Positions 1 to 5,675 are shown, counted from the first letter of the stretch. The stretch is 11,073 bases of DNA from Candidatus Falkowiibacteriota bacterium (GCA_003647675.1 QMNH01000014.1:1-11073); one strand, 5' to 3'. Made by a program: numbers and translations. Notes: generated from the letters alone by a model not told the origin.

Positions 1-1
1 A

Positions 2-319
2 ACTGACAACCATTTGATGGTAGTTGACATGACCAGCAAGAACATAAAAGGCAAAGACGCGGAAATAGTATTTGACAAAGTCGGCATTTCCGTTTCCCGT
101 TCCACTATTCCTAATGATCCTAATCCGCCGGCTAATCCTTCCGGAGTCCGTTTCGGCACCCCGGCAATCACTACTCGCGGCATGAAAGAAGAAGAAATAA
201 AAAGAATCGCCGTATGGATAAATAGCGCCTTGGAACACAAAGACGAGCCGGACGTATTGGAAAAAATAAAAGACGAAGTAAAGGAAATGTGTTTAAGTTT
301 CCCGCTTCCCACCGCTTAA
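2..319 (+). CDS. glyA: Serine hydroxymethyltransferase, C-terminal fragment (5' end outside window)
   Basis: Reading from base 2, the frame opens with TDNHLMVVDM, which matches the conserved start of the SHMT C-terminal domain. About 105 codons remain to the TAA at 317-319. Further family signatures are the segment GISVSRSTIPNDPNPP and then SGVRFGTPAITTRGM, which forms part of the PLP-enzyme small domain; the Arg in GVRFGTP corresponds to the carboxylate-binding Arg of the family. Known function: a cytosolic PLP enzyme converting serine and tetrahydrofolate to glycine and 5,10-methylene-THF. The catalytic PLP lysine lies upstream of this window and cannot be checked. The next gene, folD, uses the 5,10-methylene-THF and starts 22 bp downstream on the same strand, so a glyA-folD operon is likely. 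The frame has no internal start that would suggest a separate gene. Confidence 0.95.
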   Translation, partial: TDNHLMVVDMTSKNIKGKDAEIVFDKVGISVSRSTIPNDPNPPANPSGVRFGTPAITTRGMKEEEIKRIAVWINSALEHKDEPDVLEKIKDEVKEMCLSFPLPTA

Positions 320-341
320 TAAATATTTTTGTAAAAATTTA

Positions 342-1190
342 ATGGAAAAAATAATAGACGGCAAGAAATTAGCTAAAGAAATAAAAGATAAAATAGTTAA
401 AGAAATTGTTAAATTAAAGGGCGAAAGGCCTAATTTGGCGATTATTTTAGTCGGCGAACGCGCTGATTCTTTAGTATATGTTGACAGGAAAATTGAAGAA
501 GCTAAAAAAGTCGGCATAGATACGCATTTATATAAATGTTCGGCAAACATAGAAGAAAGAGAAATATTTGAATTAATAAATTATTTAAATTATGATGTTT
601 TAGTTGACGCGATAATCGTCCAGCTGCCATTGCTTAAGGGGTTTGATACGGACGGGATTATTTTGGCCCTTAATCCGGAAAAAGACGCGGATTGTTTTCA
701 TCCGAAAAACGTTGAAGCTGTTATAAAAGATTATAAAAGCCTTAAAGTAGTTTCTCCGGTTTTTGCTTCAATTTTTTATATATTAAAAGATATAAACTTT
801 AATTTACAAAATAAAAGTATTTGCGTTATTTCCAATTCAAAAATTTTCGGGCATTCGCTGGCCAGCGCCTTTAAGCAGGGTGGCGCCAAAGTGGAAAATA
901 TTAGGCCGGACGATAAACAGCTGGCAAAAAAAACAAAACAAGCGGATATATTAATAAGTGTGGCCGGTAAAAAGAAGTTTATTAAAAAAGACATGGTAAA
1001 AAAAGATGCTGTTGTTATAGACGTTGGTATTACAAAAGAGGGAAAGAAAATTTACGGGGACATTGATTTCGCGGGAGTAAAGGATAAAGCCAGCTTTATA
1101 ACGCCAGTCCCGGGCGGCGTTGGTCCAATGACAATCGCCATGCTTTTTAAAAATACTTTAGAATTATACAAGAAAAGGCGCGGTAAATAG
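342..1190 (+). CDS. folD: FolD-like methylenetetrahydrofolate dehydrogenase/cyclohydrolase, divergent
   Basis: The product of 282 residues matches the usual FolD length of about 285. Family role: oxidises 5,10-methylene-THF to methenyl-THF with NAD(P)+ and hydrolyses it to 10-formyl-THF in the cytosol. Visible catalytic features are Y46 and K50 of the YxxxK motif, QLPL at 94-97, D115-x-D117 in the folate-site loop, and TPVPGGVGPMT at 254-264. Odd points: the usual PCTPxGI motif is replaced by SPVFASI (138-144), the GRSxxVGKP cofactor motif reads SNSKIFGHS (164-172), and the Gly after the DxD pair is Cys118. The catalytic side is thus kept and the cofactor side eroded. No Shine-Dalgarno precedes the ATG. 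The gene follows glyA, which makes its substrate, and is followed by a hairpin at 1198-1250. Family assignment is firm; retention of both activities is not. Confidence 0.9.
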   Translation: MEKIIDGKKLAKEIKDKIVKEIVKLKGERPNLAIILVGERADSLVYVDRKIEEAKKVGIDTHLYKCSANIEEREIFELINYLNYDVLVDAIIVQLPLLKGFDTDGIILALNPEKDADCFHPKNVEAVIKDYKSLKVVSPVFASIFYILKDINFNLQNKSICVISNSKIFGHSLASAFKQGGAKVENIRPDDKQLAKKTKQADILISVAGKKKFIKKDMVKKDAVVIDVGITKEGKKIYGDIDFAGVKDKASFITPVPGGVGPMTIAMLFKNTLELYKKRRGK

Positions 1191-1197
1191 ATCACAA

Positions 1198-1250
1198 AAA
1201 GAAACCGGGCTTCTACGATTGATTTGTAATCGCAAGAACTCGGTTTCTTT
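1198..1250 (+). terminator. Long imperfect hairpin after folD, probable terminator
   Basis: The 10-bp outer stem AAAGAAACCG/CGGTTTCTTT (1198-1207 with 1241-1250) continues inward as TTCT/AGAA and CGATT/AATCG around a GATTTGT loop. T-rich sequence follows. It starts 7 bp after the folD stop and immediately precedes the recQ promoter, so it probably separates the two transcripts. It is longer and less GC-tight than the other terminators here. Confidence 0.6.
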
Positions 1251-1254
1251 ATAT

Positions 1255-1283
1255 TTGTTTACTGGCCTTTTTTCTGATAATAT
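1255..1283 (+). promoter_or_regulatory. Probable recQ promoter
   Basis: TTGTTT at 1255-1260 and TAATAT at 1278-1283 are separated by 17 nt. TG lies one base ahead of the -10, giving the extended form TGATAATAT, identical to the -10 of the promoter at 5789-5816. The predicted start is near 1290, leaving a leader of about 30 nt before the recQ ATG. The site directly follows the folD hairpin, as expected for a new transcription unit. Confidence 0.5.
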
Positions 1284-1321
1284 AAAGCAAGAAGAAAAAA
1301 TAAGTTTAAGCGTAATATATA

Positions 1322-3448
1322 ATGGGTGTAAAAGAAAAAAAACAACAATTAAGAGAATTGCTTAATTTGCACTATGGCTTTAATTCTTTCCGCCCCGGGC
1401 AGGAAAAAGTAATTGATAATGTTTTAGCCGGTAAATCAACCGTGGTAATAATGCCGACCGGCGGCGGCAAATCGCTTTGTTTTCAACTGCCAGCCTTAGT
1501 GCTGGAAGGTGTAACTATTGTAATTTCTCCGTTAATTTCTTTAATGAAAGATCAGGTGGACGAATTAAAAAGGATCGGCTTGCCGGCAACTTTTATTAAT
1601 TCTTCTATTAGTTCAAGCGAAACTTATAATCGGATAGAAGCCGTAAAAAACGGGCAATACAAATTATTATATATTGCTCCGGAGCGTTTTTATAGCGCGG
1701 AATTTATCGGAATGCTTAAAGATATAAAAGTAAGCTTGTTCGCGATTGACGAAGCGCATTGTATCAGCCAATGGGGGCATGATTTTCGTCCCAGTTATTT
1801 AAAACTTTCCGAAGCGATAAAATTAGCCGGCGAACCGCTGGTAATGGCTTTAACCGCGACAGCTACCACTGAAGTCAGAGAAGACATAATAGCACAACTT
1901 GGCTTAGAGCCGCCGGAATTAGTTATAACCGGTTTTGCCCGCCCCAACCTGCAATTCGGGGTAATAAACGCAGCCGAAAATTTGAAGCCGCGGCATGTTC
2001 TTGATGTTATATCTTCCGCGCCGGATGAAACCGGTATAATTTACGCCGGCACCCGGGCAAGAGTTGATAAACTTTTACAGATATTATTGGAAAATAATAT
2101 TGAAGCGGCCAGTTATCACGCCGGCATGGACGCGGAGGACCGAAAATGGGTACAGAATAATTTTTTAAGCGGCAAAGCCAAGGTAATCGTGGCCACCAAC
2201 GCCTTCGGATTGGGGATAGACAAGGCTAATGTGCGTTATGTTATCCATTATGATATGCCCGGAACGATTGAAGCGTATTATCAGGAAGCCGGCCGGGCCG
2301 GCCGTGACTCAAAATCCAGCCTATGTCTGCTTTTGTCAAATTCGCGCGATCGCGCTTTGCATGAATTTTTTATAAAAGGCGATAATCCGCCGCCGGAAAT
2401 AACAGAAGAAATTTATGATATTTTATTATCCTATGAGTCTGATACAGTATTAATAACCTACGCGGAGATATCTTCAATGCTTTCGGATTCAGTCCCGGAA
2501 ATGGCAATTGGCACCAGCCTTAAATTATTGGAAAAGGAAGCTTATGTTTCCCGCGCCCGTGAAAAAAGCGGTAATGCTTACGTGAAGCAGTTGAAAGATT
2601 ATAATTATATAATAGATACCTTTAATTCCCGCTCGCGTAAGCAGAAGGATTTATTTATTGCCCTGCATGAACATTTCGGCGAAGAGTTAAGTCGTGGCTG
2701 GCAAGTTAATTTTGAAGAAGCCGCGGCTATATTAGACGTGAAAAAAGATCGGCTCACGCGTTTGGTTAGAAAATTAAGCGATAAAGGTTTATTTGAATAT
2801 AACCCGCCTTTTAGGGGGACGGAAATAAGAATATTAAAACGTGAAAAACCCAAAGATATAAAGCTTGACAGGGAAGAGTTAAAGGCTAAACTAAAAAGAG
2901 CTTACGCGAAGCTTGGTAAAATGGAAGATTATGTATATCATTTTGGCTGCCGGCAAAAATATATTTTAAATTATTTCGGTGATTTAGAGGCCAAAGATTG
3001 TGGCAAGTGCGATATTTGTTTAAGCAAAAACGGATATAAAAGAAAAACAAAAATTCCGGCTCGAGAAAGCGAGAAAACCCCTTCGGCAAGCTCAGGGCAG
3101 GCAAGAAAACAAGAAAATAAACCGAGATCCTCGCTTAACACAAAATTAACACAGCTGGAAACGCTTGAGCTTTATAATAAAGGCGCGGAAATAGATAAAA
3201 TCGCTGAAATCCGCGGGCTAAACAGAGATACGATTATTAATCATTTATGTTTTTTAATTGAAAAGGGCTTAATTAAAGATATTGATAAACTAGTAGATAA
3301 AAAAACACAGTTAAAAATTGAAAAAGTTATTGAAAAAACTGGATTAGAAAAATTAAAACCGATTTATGAAGAACTAGGAGAAAATATAAATTATGATGAT
3401 ATAAAAATAACAGCTGCAAAAATTAAACTAGACAATAAAAAAAATTAG
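1322..3448 (+). CDS. recQ: RecQ-family ATP-dependent DNA helicase with C-terminal helix-turn-helix domain
   Basis: This 708-residue superfamily 2 3'-5' DNA helicase acts in recombination and fork repair. Seen: motif 0 FRPGQ (23-27), Walker A PTGGGKS (45-51), VISPLISLMKDQ (67-78), DEAHCISQWGHDFRP (143-157), ALTATAT (176-182), ATNAFGLGID (291-300) and QEAGRAGRD (321-329). The zinc-site cysteines C543, C560, C563 and C566 keep the RecQ spacing of 16-2-2, but they lie about 210 residues after motif VI. In E. coli RecQ the gap is about 50, so a winged-helix-like segment (about 360-530) seems inserted. Residues about 605-660 resemble the HTH_40 domain found at the end of some RecQ proteins; no HRDC domain is recognisable. 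The linker at 587-594 reads PSASSGQA, the translation of a palindromic repeat (3078-3102). No Shine-Dalgarno is seen; the start is the first ATG before the conserved N-terminus. Confidence 0.95.
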   Translation: MGVKEKKQQLRELLNLHYGFNSFRPGQEKVIDNVLAGKSTVVIMPTGGGKSLCFQLPALVLEGVTIVISPLISLMKDQVDELKRIGLPATFINSSISSSETYNRIEAVKNGQYKLLYIAPERFYSAEFIGMLKDIKVSLFAIDEAHCISQWGHDFRPSYLKLSEAIKLAGEPLVMALTATATTEVREDIIAQLGLEPPELVITGFARPNLQFGVINAAENLKPRHVLDVISSAPDETGIIYAGTRARVDKLLQILLENNIEAASYHAGMDAEDRKWVQNNFLSGKAKVIVATNAFGLGIDKANVRYVIHYDMPGTIEAYYQEAGRAGRDSKSSLCLLLSNSRDRALHEFFIKGDNPPPEITEEIYDILLSYESDTVLITYAEISSMLSDSVPEMAIGTSLKLLEKEAYVSRAREKSGNAYVKQLKDYNYIIDTFNSRSRKQKDLFIALHEHFGEELSRGWQVNFEEAAAILDVKKDRLTRLVRKLSDKGLFEYNPPFRGTEIRILKREKPKDIKLDREELKAKLKRAYAKLGKMEDYVYHFGCRQKYILNYFGDLEAKDCGKCDICLSKNGYKRKTKIPARESEKTPSASSGQARKQENKPRSSLNTKLTQLETLELYNKGAEIDKIAEIRGLNRDTIINHLCFLIEKGLIKDIDKLVDKKTQLKIEKVIEKTGLEKLKPIYEELGENINYDDIKITAAKIKLDNKKN
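3078..3102. repeat. Short palindromic dispersed-type repeat inside recQ
   Basis: The core CCCTTCGGCAAGCTCAGGG (3079-3097) is an imperfect dyad, CCCT against AGGG with weaker inner pairing, followed by CAGGC. It is translated in frame as PSASSGQA, and as LSLPKG on the other strand. I remember this core as a short repeat that recurs between and within genes of many bacterial genomes, including CPR genomes. That it is dispersed here is memory, since only one copy is in the window. It sits in the hydrophilic linker between the zinc site and the HTH domain of RecQ. Confidence 0.6.
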
Positions 3449-3486
3449 TATATAAAATTAGCATATTTATTATTTGCAGAATTTTT

Positions 3487-3534
3487 ACCCGCCATAGTTT
3501 TATCGTCGGCGGGTGCGTATATTCGCGGATTCGC
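3487..3534. repeat. GC-rich palindromic element upstream of the methyltransferase (copy 1)
   Basis: ACCCGCC (3487-3493) pairs with GGCGGGT (3508-3514) across a 14-nt loop. It is followed by GCGTATAT, then TCGCGGA (3524-3530) and TTCGC, ending 3 bp before the ATG at 3538. It shares GGCGGGT and TCGCGGA with the element at 4260-4303, and is much richer in GC than its surroundings. No T-run follows, so it is not a typical terminator. Confidence 0.55.
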
Positions 3535-3537
3535 ATT

Positions 3538-4254
3538 ATGTATATGGATAAAAAAACTCAAAAAGAAATACTTGATATTGTGAGGCGCAATTACGGGGAA
3601 ATTGCGGAGCATTATAATGAAACAAGGAAAAAACATTTTTCGTCTTTGTGGGATGAATTAAAAAAGATTTGCGATTCTGTTGAAGATTGGCAGTCGGTTT
3701 TAGACGTGGGCTGTGGCAACGGCAGATTGCTTGAATTATTCAAAGATAGAAAAGTAAATTATTTAGGCATAGACAGCAGTAAAGAATTAATCGGTTTTGC
3801 GAAAAAAAGATTTCCCGGATATAAGTTTATAGAAGGAAATATTTTGGACTTAGGAGAGGCTAAGGAAATAAATTTTGATTATGCTTTTAGTATAGCGGTT
3901 CTGCATCATTTGCCGGGAGAAGAACTTCGTGTTCAAGCCTTAAGGCAATTAAAAAATAAAGTAAAAAAAGACGGTCGGATAGTGATTACGGTTTGGGCAA
4001 TGTGGAGCCAGGAAAAGTACAGAAAAAAAATAATTAAATTTATATTGTTAAAATTAATCGGAAAAAATAAAATGGATATCGGCGATATTTTGTTTGATTG
4101 GAAAAATAGCCAAGGCGAAACAGTGAGCAAGCGTTATTATCATGCCTTTAGGAAGAGCGAGCTAAAAAGAATCGCCAGGAAAGCCGGCCTTAAAGTTGAG
4201 AAAATATATAAAGATAAGTTTAATTATTATTTAATTATAAAAAAATTTCAATAA
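3538..4254 (+). CDS. Trm9/ALKBH8-like class I SAM-dependent methyltransferase
   Basis: The 238-residue Rossmann methyltransferase has the SAM motif LDVGCGNG (55-62), an acidic residue in GIDSS (77-81), and SIAVLHHL (118-125) followed by VWAMWSQ (152-158). The N-terminal YGEIAEHYNETR (19-30) and C-terminal RYYHAFRKSEL (199-209) resemble yeast Trm9 closely, where the matching segments are YNEIAPHFSQTR, SIAVVHHW, CWALEQ and RYYHLYREGEL. Trm9 and ALKBH8 methylate carboxymethyl-uridine at wobble position 34 of tRNA, so a tRNA-modification role is a reasonable inference, but the bacterial substrate is unknown. An in-frame ATG at 3544 is an alternative start, since the ATG at 3538 is almost part of the repeat; neither has a Shine-Dalgarno. 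It probably shares a transcript with recQ and the peptidase gene, because no terminator separates them. Confidence 0.85.
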   Translation: MYMDKKTQKEILDIVRRNYGEIAEHYNETRKKHFSSLWDELKKICDSVEDWQSVLDVGCGNGRLLELFKDRKVNYLGIDSSKELIGFAKKRFPGYKFIEGNILDLGEAKEINFDYAFSIAVLHHLPGEELRVQALRQLKNKVKKDGRIVITVWAMWSQEKYRKKIIKFILLKLIGKNKMDIGDILFDWKNSQGETVSKRYYHAFRKSELKRIARKAGLKVEKIYKDKFNYYLIIKKFQ

Positions 4255-4259
4255 TACTA

Positions 4260-4303
4260 ATTCGCATGTCCCGCGTTCGTAGTGGCGGGTTCGCGGAGCG
4301 AAT
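4260..4303. repeat. GC-rich nested palindromic element upstream of the peptidase gene (copy 2)
   Basis: The outer arms ATTCGC (4260-4265) and GCGAAT (4298-4303) enclose a CCCGC/GCGGG stem (4270-4274 with 4285-4289) with a 10-nt loop. It shares GGCGGGT and TCGCGGA with the element at 3487-3534 but lacks the GCGTATAT spacer. It ends 5 bp before the ATG at 4309. GGAG within it lies 10 nt from that ATG and could serve as a weak ribosome binding site. Confidence 0.6.
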
Positions 4304-4308
4304 AACAT

Positions 4309-4683
4309 ATGAATTTATCAGTAGAACAATTTGAAAGAATAGTTGAGGAGGCGATTGAAAGTTTGCCGGAGAAATTTAAGAAGAAAATAAATAATTTAGC
4401 AGTATTCGTAGAAAATTTTGCGACCAGGGAGCAATTAAATAAAGTTGGTTTATCTAATCCCTATTCGCTTTTTGGGTTGTACGAAGGACATGTGCAATCA
4501 AGGCGTCGGAATGTCGGCCCGGTTTTACCGGACAGGATTACTATATTTCGGCAGCCGATCATAAAAAGCTGCTCCAACGGAGAAGAATGCGTTAAAAGAA
4601 TAATTAATACGGTAAAACATGAAATTGCCCACCATTTTGGCTCAGACGAAAAAGGAGCCAGAAAAGCGGGAAAACGGGCTTGA
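4309..4683 (+). CDS. Small zincin-like metallopeptidase family protein
   Basis: The protein of 124 residues fits the Zincin_1 (minimal metallopeptidase) family, whose members are about 110-140 residues. Seen: an N-terminal segment typical of the family, FERIVEEAIESLPEKFKKKI (8-27), FGLYEGH (55-61), LPDRITIFRQPI (73-84), and the zinc motif HEIAHHFGSDE (104-114). H104, H108 and probably D113 are metal ligands, with E105 as general base, following HExxHxxGxxD. There is no signal peptide or membrane segment, so it should be cytosolic. The physiological substrate of this family is not established. It is the last gene before the terminator at 4716-4735 and probably lies downstream of recQ and the methyltransferase on one transcript. 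The start is the only ATG ahead of the conserved N-terminus. Confidence 0.85.
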   Translation: MNLSVEQFERIVEEAIESLPEKFKKKINNLAVFVENFATREQLNKVGLSNPYSLFGLYEGHVQSRRRNVGPVLPDRITIFRQPIIKSCSNGEECVKRIINTVKHEIAHHFGSDEKGARKAGKRA

Positions 4684-4715
4684 TTTATCATGATATTTAT
4701 GATAGGATGTTTATG

Positions 4716-4735
4716 AACTCCAGAGGGAGTTTTTT
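4716..4735 (+). terminator. Rho-independent terminator after the peptidase gene
   Basis: AACTCC (4716-4721), loop AGAG and GGAGTT (4726-4731) form a 6-bp stem running into a T-run up to 4735. The T-run merges with the TATAAT box of the following tRNA unit, so end and start signals are packed into about 25 bp. Confidence 0.7.
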
Positions 4736-4740
4736 ATAAT
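4735..4740 (+). promoter_or_regulatory. Probable -10 box of the tRNA transcription unit
   Basis: A perfect TATAAT lies 15 bp upstream of tRNA-Arg, placing the start about 8-9 nt before the tRNA. The -35 is poor: the best candidate is TTATGA at 4711-4716 with an 18-nt spacer, overlapping the preceding terminator stem. Confidence 0.45.
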
Positions 4741-4755
4741 ATTAAATTAAAAATT

Positions 4756-4829
4756 GCACCTGTGGCTCAATTGGATAGAGCACTTGGCTTCGGACCAAGG
4801 GGTTGCAGGTTCGAGTCCTGCCGGGTGCA
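4756..4829 (+). tRNA. tRNA-Arg, anticodon TCG
   Basis: The 74-nt cloverleaf has acceptor GCACCTG/CGGGTGC (one T-G pair), D-arm GCTC/GAGC, and anticodon stem CTTGG/CCAAG around loop CTTCGGA. Anticodon TCG reads the Arg CGN box. T-arm GCAGG/CCTGC carries loop TTCGAGT. The discriminator A4829 is followed by CTAAA, so CCA is not encoded and must be added by a nucleotidyltransferase. It is the first of three tRNAs in tandem. Confidence 0.96.
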
Positions 4830-4834
4830 CTAAA

Positions 4835-4910
<76 letters not shown>

Positions 4911-4913
4911 AAC

Positions 4914-4987
4914 GGCTGGGTAGCTCAGTTGGTTAGAGCGTAGGACTCATAAACCTAAGGTCGAGGGTTCGATCCCCTCCCCAGCCA
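4914..4987 (+). tRNA. tRNA with anticodon CAT: elongator Met, or Ile2 (lysidine type)
   Basis: The 74-nt cloverleaf has acceptor GGCTGGG/CCCAGCC, fully paired and so unlike an initiator tRNA, D-arm GCTC/GAGC, anticodon loop CTCATAA and T-arm GAGGG/CCCTC with TTCGATC. D-arm and acceptor start resemble E. coli elongator tRNA-Met, but CTCATAA is also used by tRNA-Ile2, whose C34 becomes lysidine, so identity is not settled. The anticodon stem TAGGA/ACCTA has an A-A mismatch next to the loop (31-39). No CCA is encoded. Confidence 0.92.
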
Positions 4988-4991
4988 CTTA

Positions 4992-5064
<73 letters not shown>

Positions 5065-5067
5065 CAC

Positions 5068-5140
5068 GCCCCTATAGCTCAGTTGGTAGAGCAGCTCCCT
5101 CTTAAGGAGATGGTCGGGGGTTCAAATCCCTCTGGGGGCA
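5068..5140 (+). tRNA. tRNA-Lys, anticodon CTT
   Basis: The 73-nt cloverleaf has acceptor GCCCCTA/TGGGGGC (one T-G), D-arm GCTC/GAGC, anticodon stem GCTCC/GGAGA with loop CTCTTAA, and T-arm GGGGG/CCCTC with TTCAAAT. Anticodon CTT reads AAG. A G-A mismatch closes the base of the anticodon stem (27-43). Discriminator A5140 is followed by CAAAAAC, so CCA is not encoded. It is last in the cluster and is followed directly by a strong terminator. Confidence 0.95.
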
Positions 5141-5178
5141 CAAAAACAAAACAGTCCGAACGGACTGTTTTGTTTTTG
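5141..5178 (+). terminator. Strong terminator of the tRNA cluster
   Basis: A 17-bp perfect stem (5141-5157 with 5162-5178) has loop GAAC and core CAGTCC/GGACTG flanked by A- and T-rich arms. It begins at the base after the tRNA-Lys discriminator. It can act on either strand. Confidence 0.85.
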
Positions 5179-5276
5179 GGTTTTCAGGGTGTAATTTTAA
5201 TCTCTTACGGGAATTTTTATTCGCTCGAAGGCGGGTTTCTGGGGGCACAAAATAAAACGATAATAGTTTATTAAAT
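5179..5276. other. Noncoding stretch with a partial copy of the tRNA-Lys 3' end
   Basis: No credible gene is seen. TCTGGGGGCACAAAA at 5238-5252 repeats 5131-5145 (tRNA-Lys 3' end plus flank) exactly over 15 bp and imperfectly beyond. Just upstream, 5219-5237 (ATTCGCTC ... GGCGGGTT) resembles parts of the palindromic elements at 3487 and 4260 and may be a decayed copy. The stretch lies between convergent transcription units. Confidence 0.5.
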
Positions 5277-5311
5277 AAAAAGGCTGCGTTTATAAATAAT
5301 TGCAGCCTTTT
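5277..5311 (-). terminator. Terminator of the small minus-strand gene
   Basis: AAAAGGCTGC (5277-5286) pairs with GCAGCCTTTT (5302-5311) around a 15-nt loop. On the minus strand the stem runs into five T residues. It lies about 50 bp after the stop of the gene at 5361-5588. Confidence 0.7.
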
Positions 5312-5360
5312 GAAAAAATATTTTTTTGTAATTCTTCTTTTTGAAAATTACTACCAACAT

Positions 5361-5588
5361 TTAACCTTTCTGTTTCTTTTTTTTACATGTCGGATTCAAT
5401 TGTTGGATTAATAATGTGATGCCCAATTTTAAAAAATTTTTTTGACCTACCTTCGCACCATGCCCCACAAGGCCAACCCATCCGTTTGAAGCACGGATGG
5501 TTGTTGAATTTTTCGTTCGCCCAAGAACTTCACCAACTTTAATTTCTACTTCATGCGTTTCTTTTAATAAACTTAGTGCTTGTTTCAT
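5361..5588 (-). CDS. Small protein of unknown function, 75 codons
   Basis: I do not recognise this protein. The start at 5588 is set by a consensus AGGAGG at 5596-5601, 7 nt upstream; an upstream in-frame ATG (5618) has no such support. The product begins MKQALSLLKETHEVEIKVGE and has a Gly/Val-rich, probably beta-rich middle (GWVGLVGHGAKVGQ, 36-49). Its tail is lysine-rich (CKKKKQKG). No signal peptide or clear membrane span is visible. At codons 51-53 the DNA reads AAT TTT TTA, containing the slippery heptamer T_TTT_TTA; a -1 shift there would replace the last 22 residues with KIGHHIINPTIESDM and stop at 5383-5385. An 8-bp dyad (CCATCCGT/ACGGATGG, 5478-5500) lies upstream of the heptamer. 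The gene is preceded by an apparent attenuator and followed by a terminator. Confidence 0.65.
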   Translation of the reverse strand: MKQALSLLKETHEVEIKVGEVLGRTKNSTTIRASNGWVGLVGHGAKVGQKNFLKLGITLLIQQLNPTCKKKKQKG

Positions 5589-5594
5589 TTTTTT

Positions 5595-5601
5595 ACCTCC
5601 T
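5595..5601 (-). promoter_or_regulatory. Consensus Shine-Dalgarno site of the small gene
   Basis: The minus strand reads AGGAGGT followed by AAAAAA and ATG. It sets the start at 5588. No other gene in the window has a comparable site; most have none visible. Confidence 0.8.
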
Positions 5602-5647
5602 TTTGTAGATTGGTTCAAACTTAAAGAGTTTTACATCTAAAAGAACA

Positions 5648-5675
5648 AAAAACGGTCTCACTTGAGACCGTTTTT
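5648..5675 (-). terminator. Intrinsic terminator between leader ORF and small gene (attenuator terminator)
   Basis: AAAAACGGTCTC (5648-5659) and GAGACCGTTTTT (5664-5675) form a perfect 12-bp stem with a 4-nt loop and a T6 run on the minus strand. It lies between the promoter at 5789-5816 and the ribosome binding site at 5596. Its 5' arm plus loop on the minus strand, GGTCTCAAGT, can pair instead with the upstream leader segment GCTTGAGATT. Confidence 0.8.

Noticed and set aside
2886..3104. Minus-strand open frame beginning with PALSLPKG inside recQ
   Set aside because: The LSLPKG start is the reverse translation of the palindromic repeat, a common source of false gene calls.
3445..3636. Minus-strand open frame of 63 codons across the recQ-methyltransferase gap
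   Set aside because: It translates the palindromic element and the antisense of the methyltransferase start; no coding signature.
4687..4703. ATCAT/ATGAT dyad after the peptidase gene as a terminator
   Set aside because: The 5-bp AT stem has no T-run; the hairpin at 4716-4735 is a much better terminator.
5083..5274. Open frame of 63 codons on the plus strand
   Set aside because: It begins inside tRNA-Lys, runs through the terminator hairpin and has no ribosome binding site or family resemblance.
5589..5618. Upstream ATG at 5618 extending the small minus-strand gene by 10 codons
   Set aside because: The extension contains the AGGAGG that serves the ATG at 5588, and the upstream ATG has no ribosome binding site.
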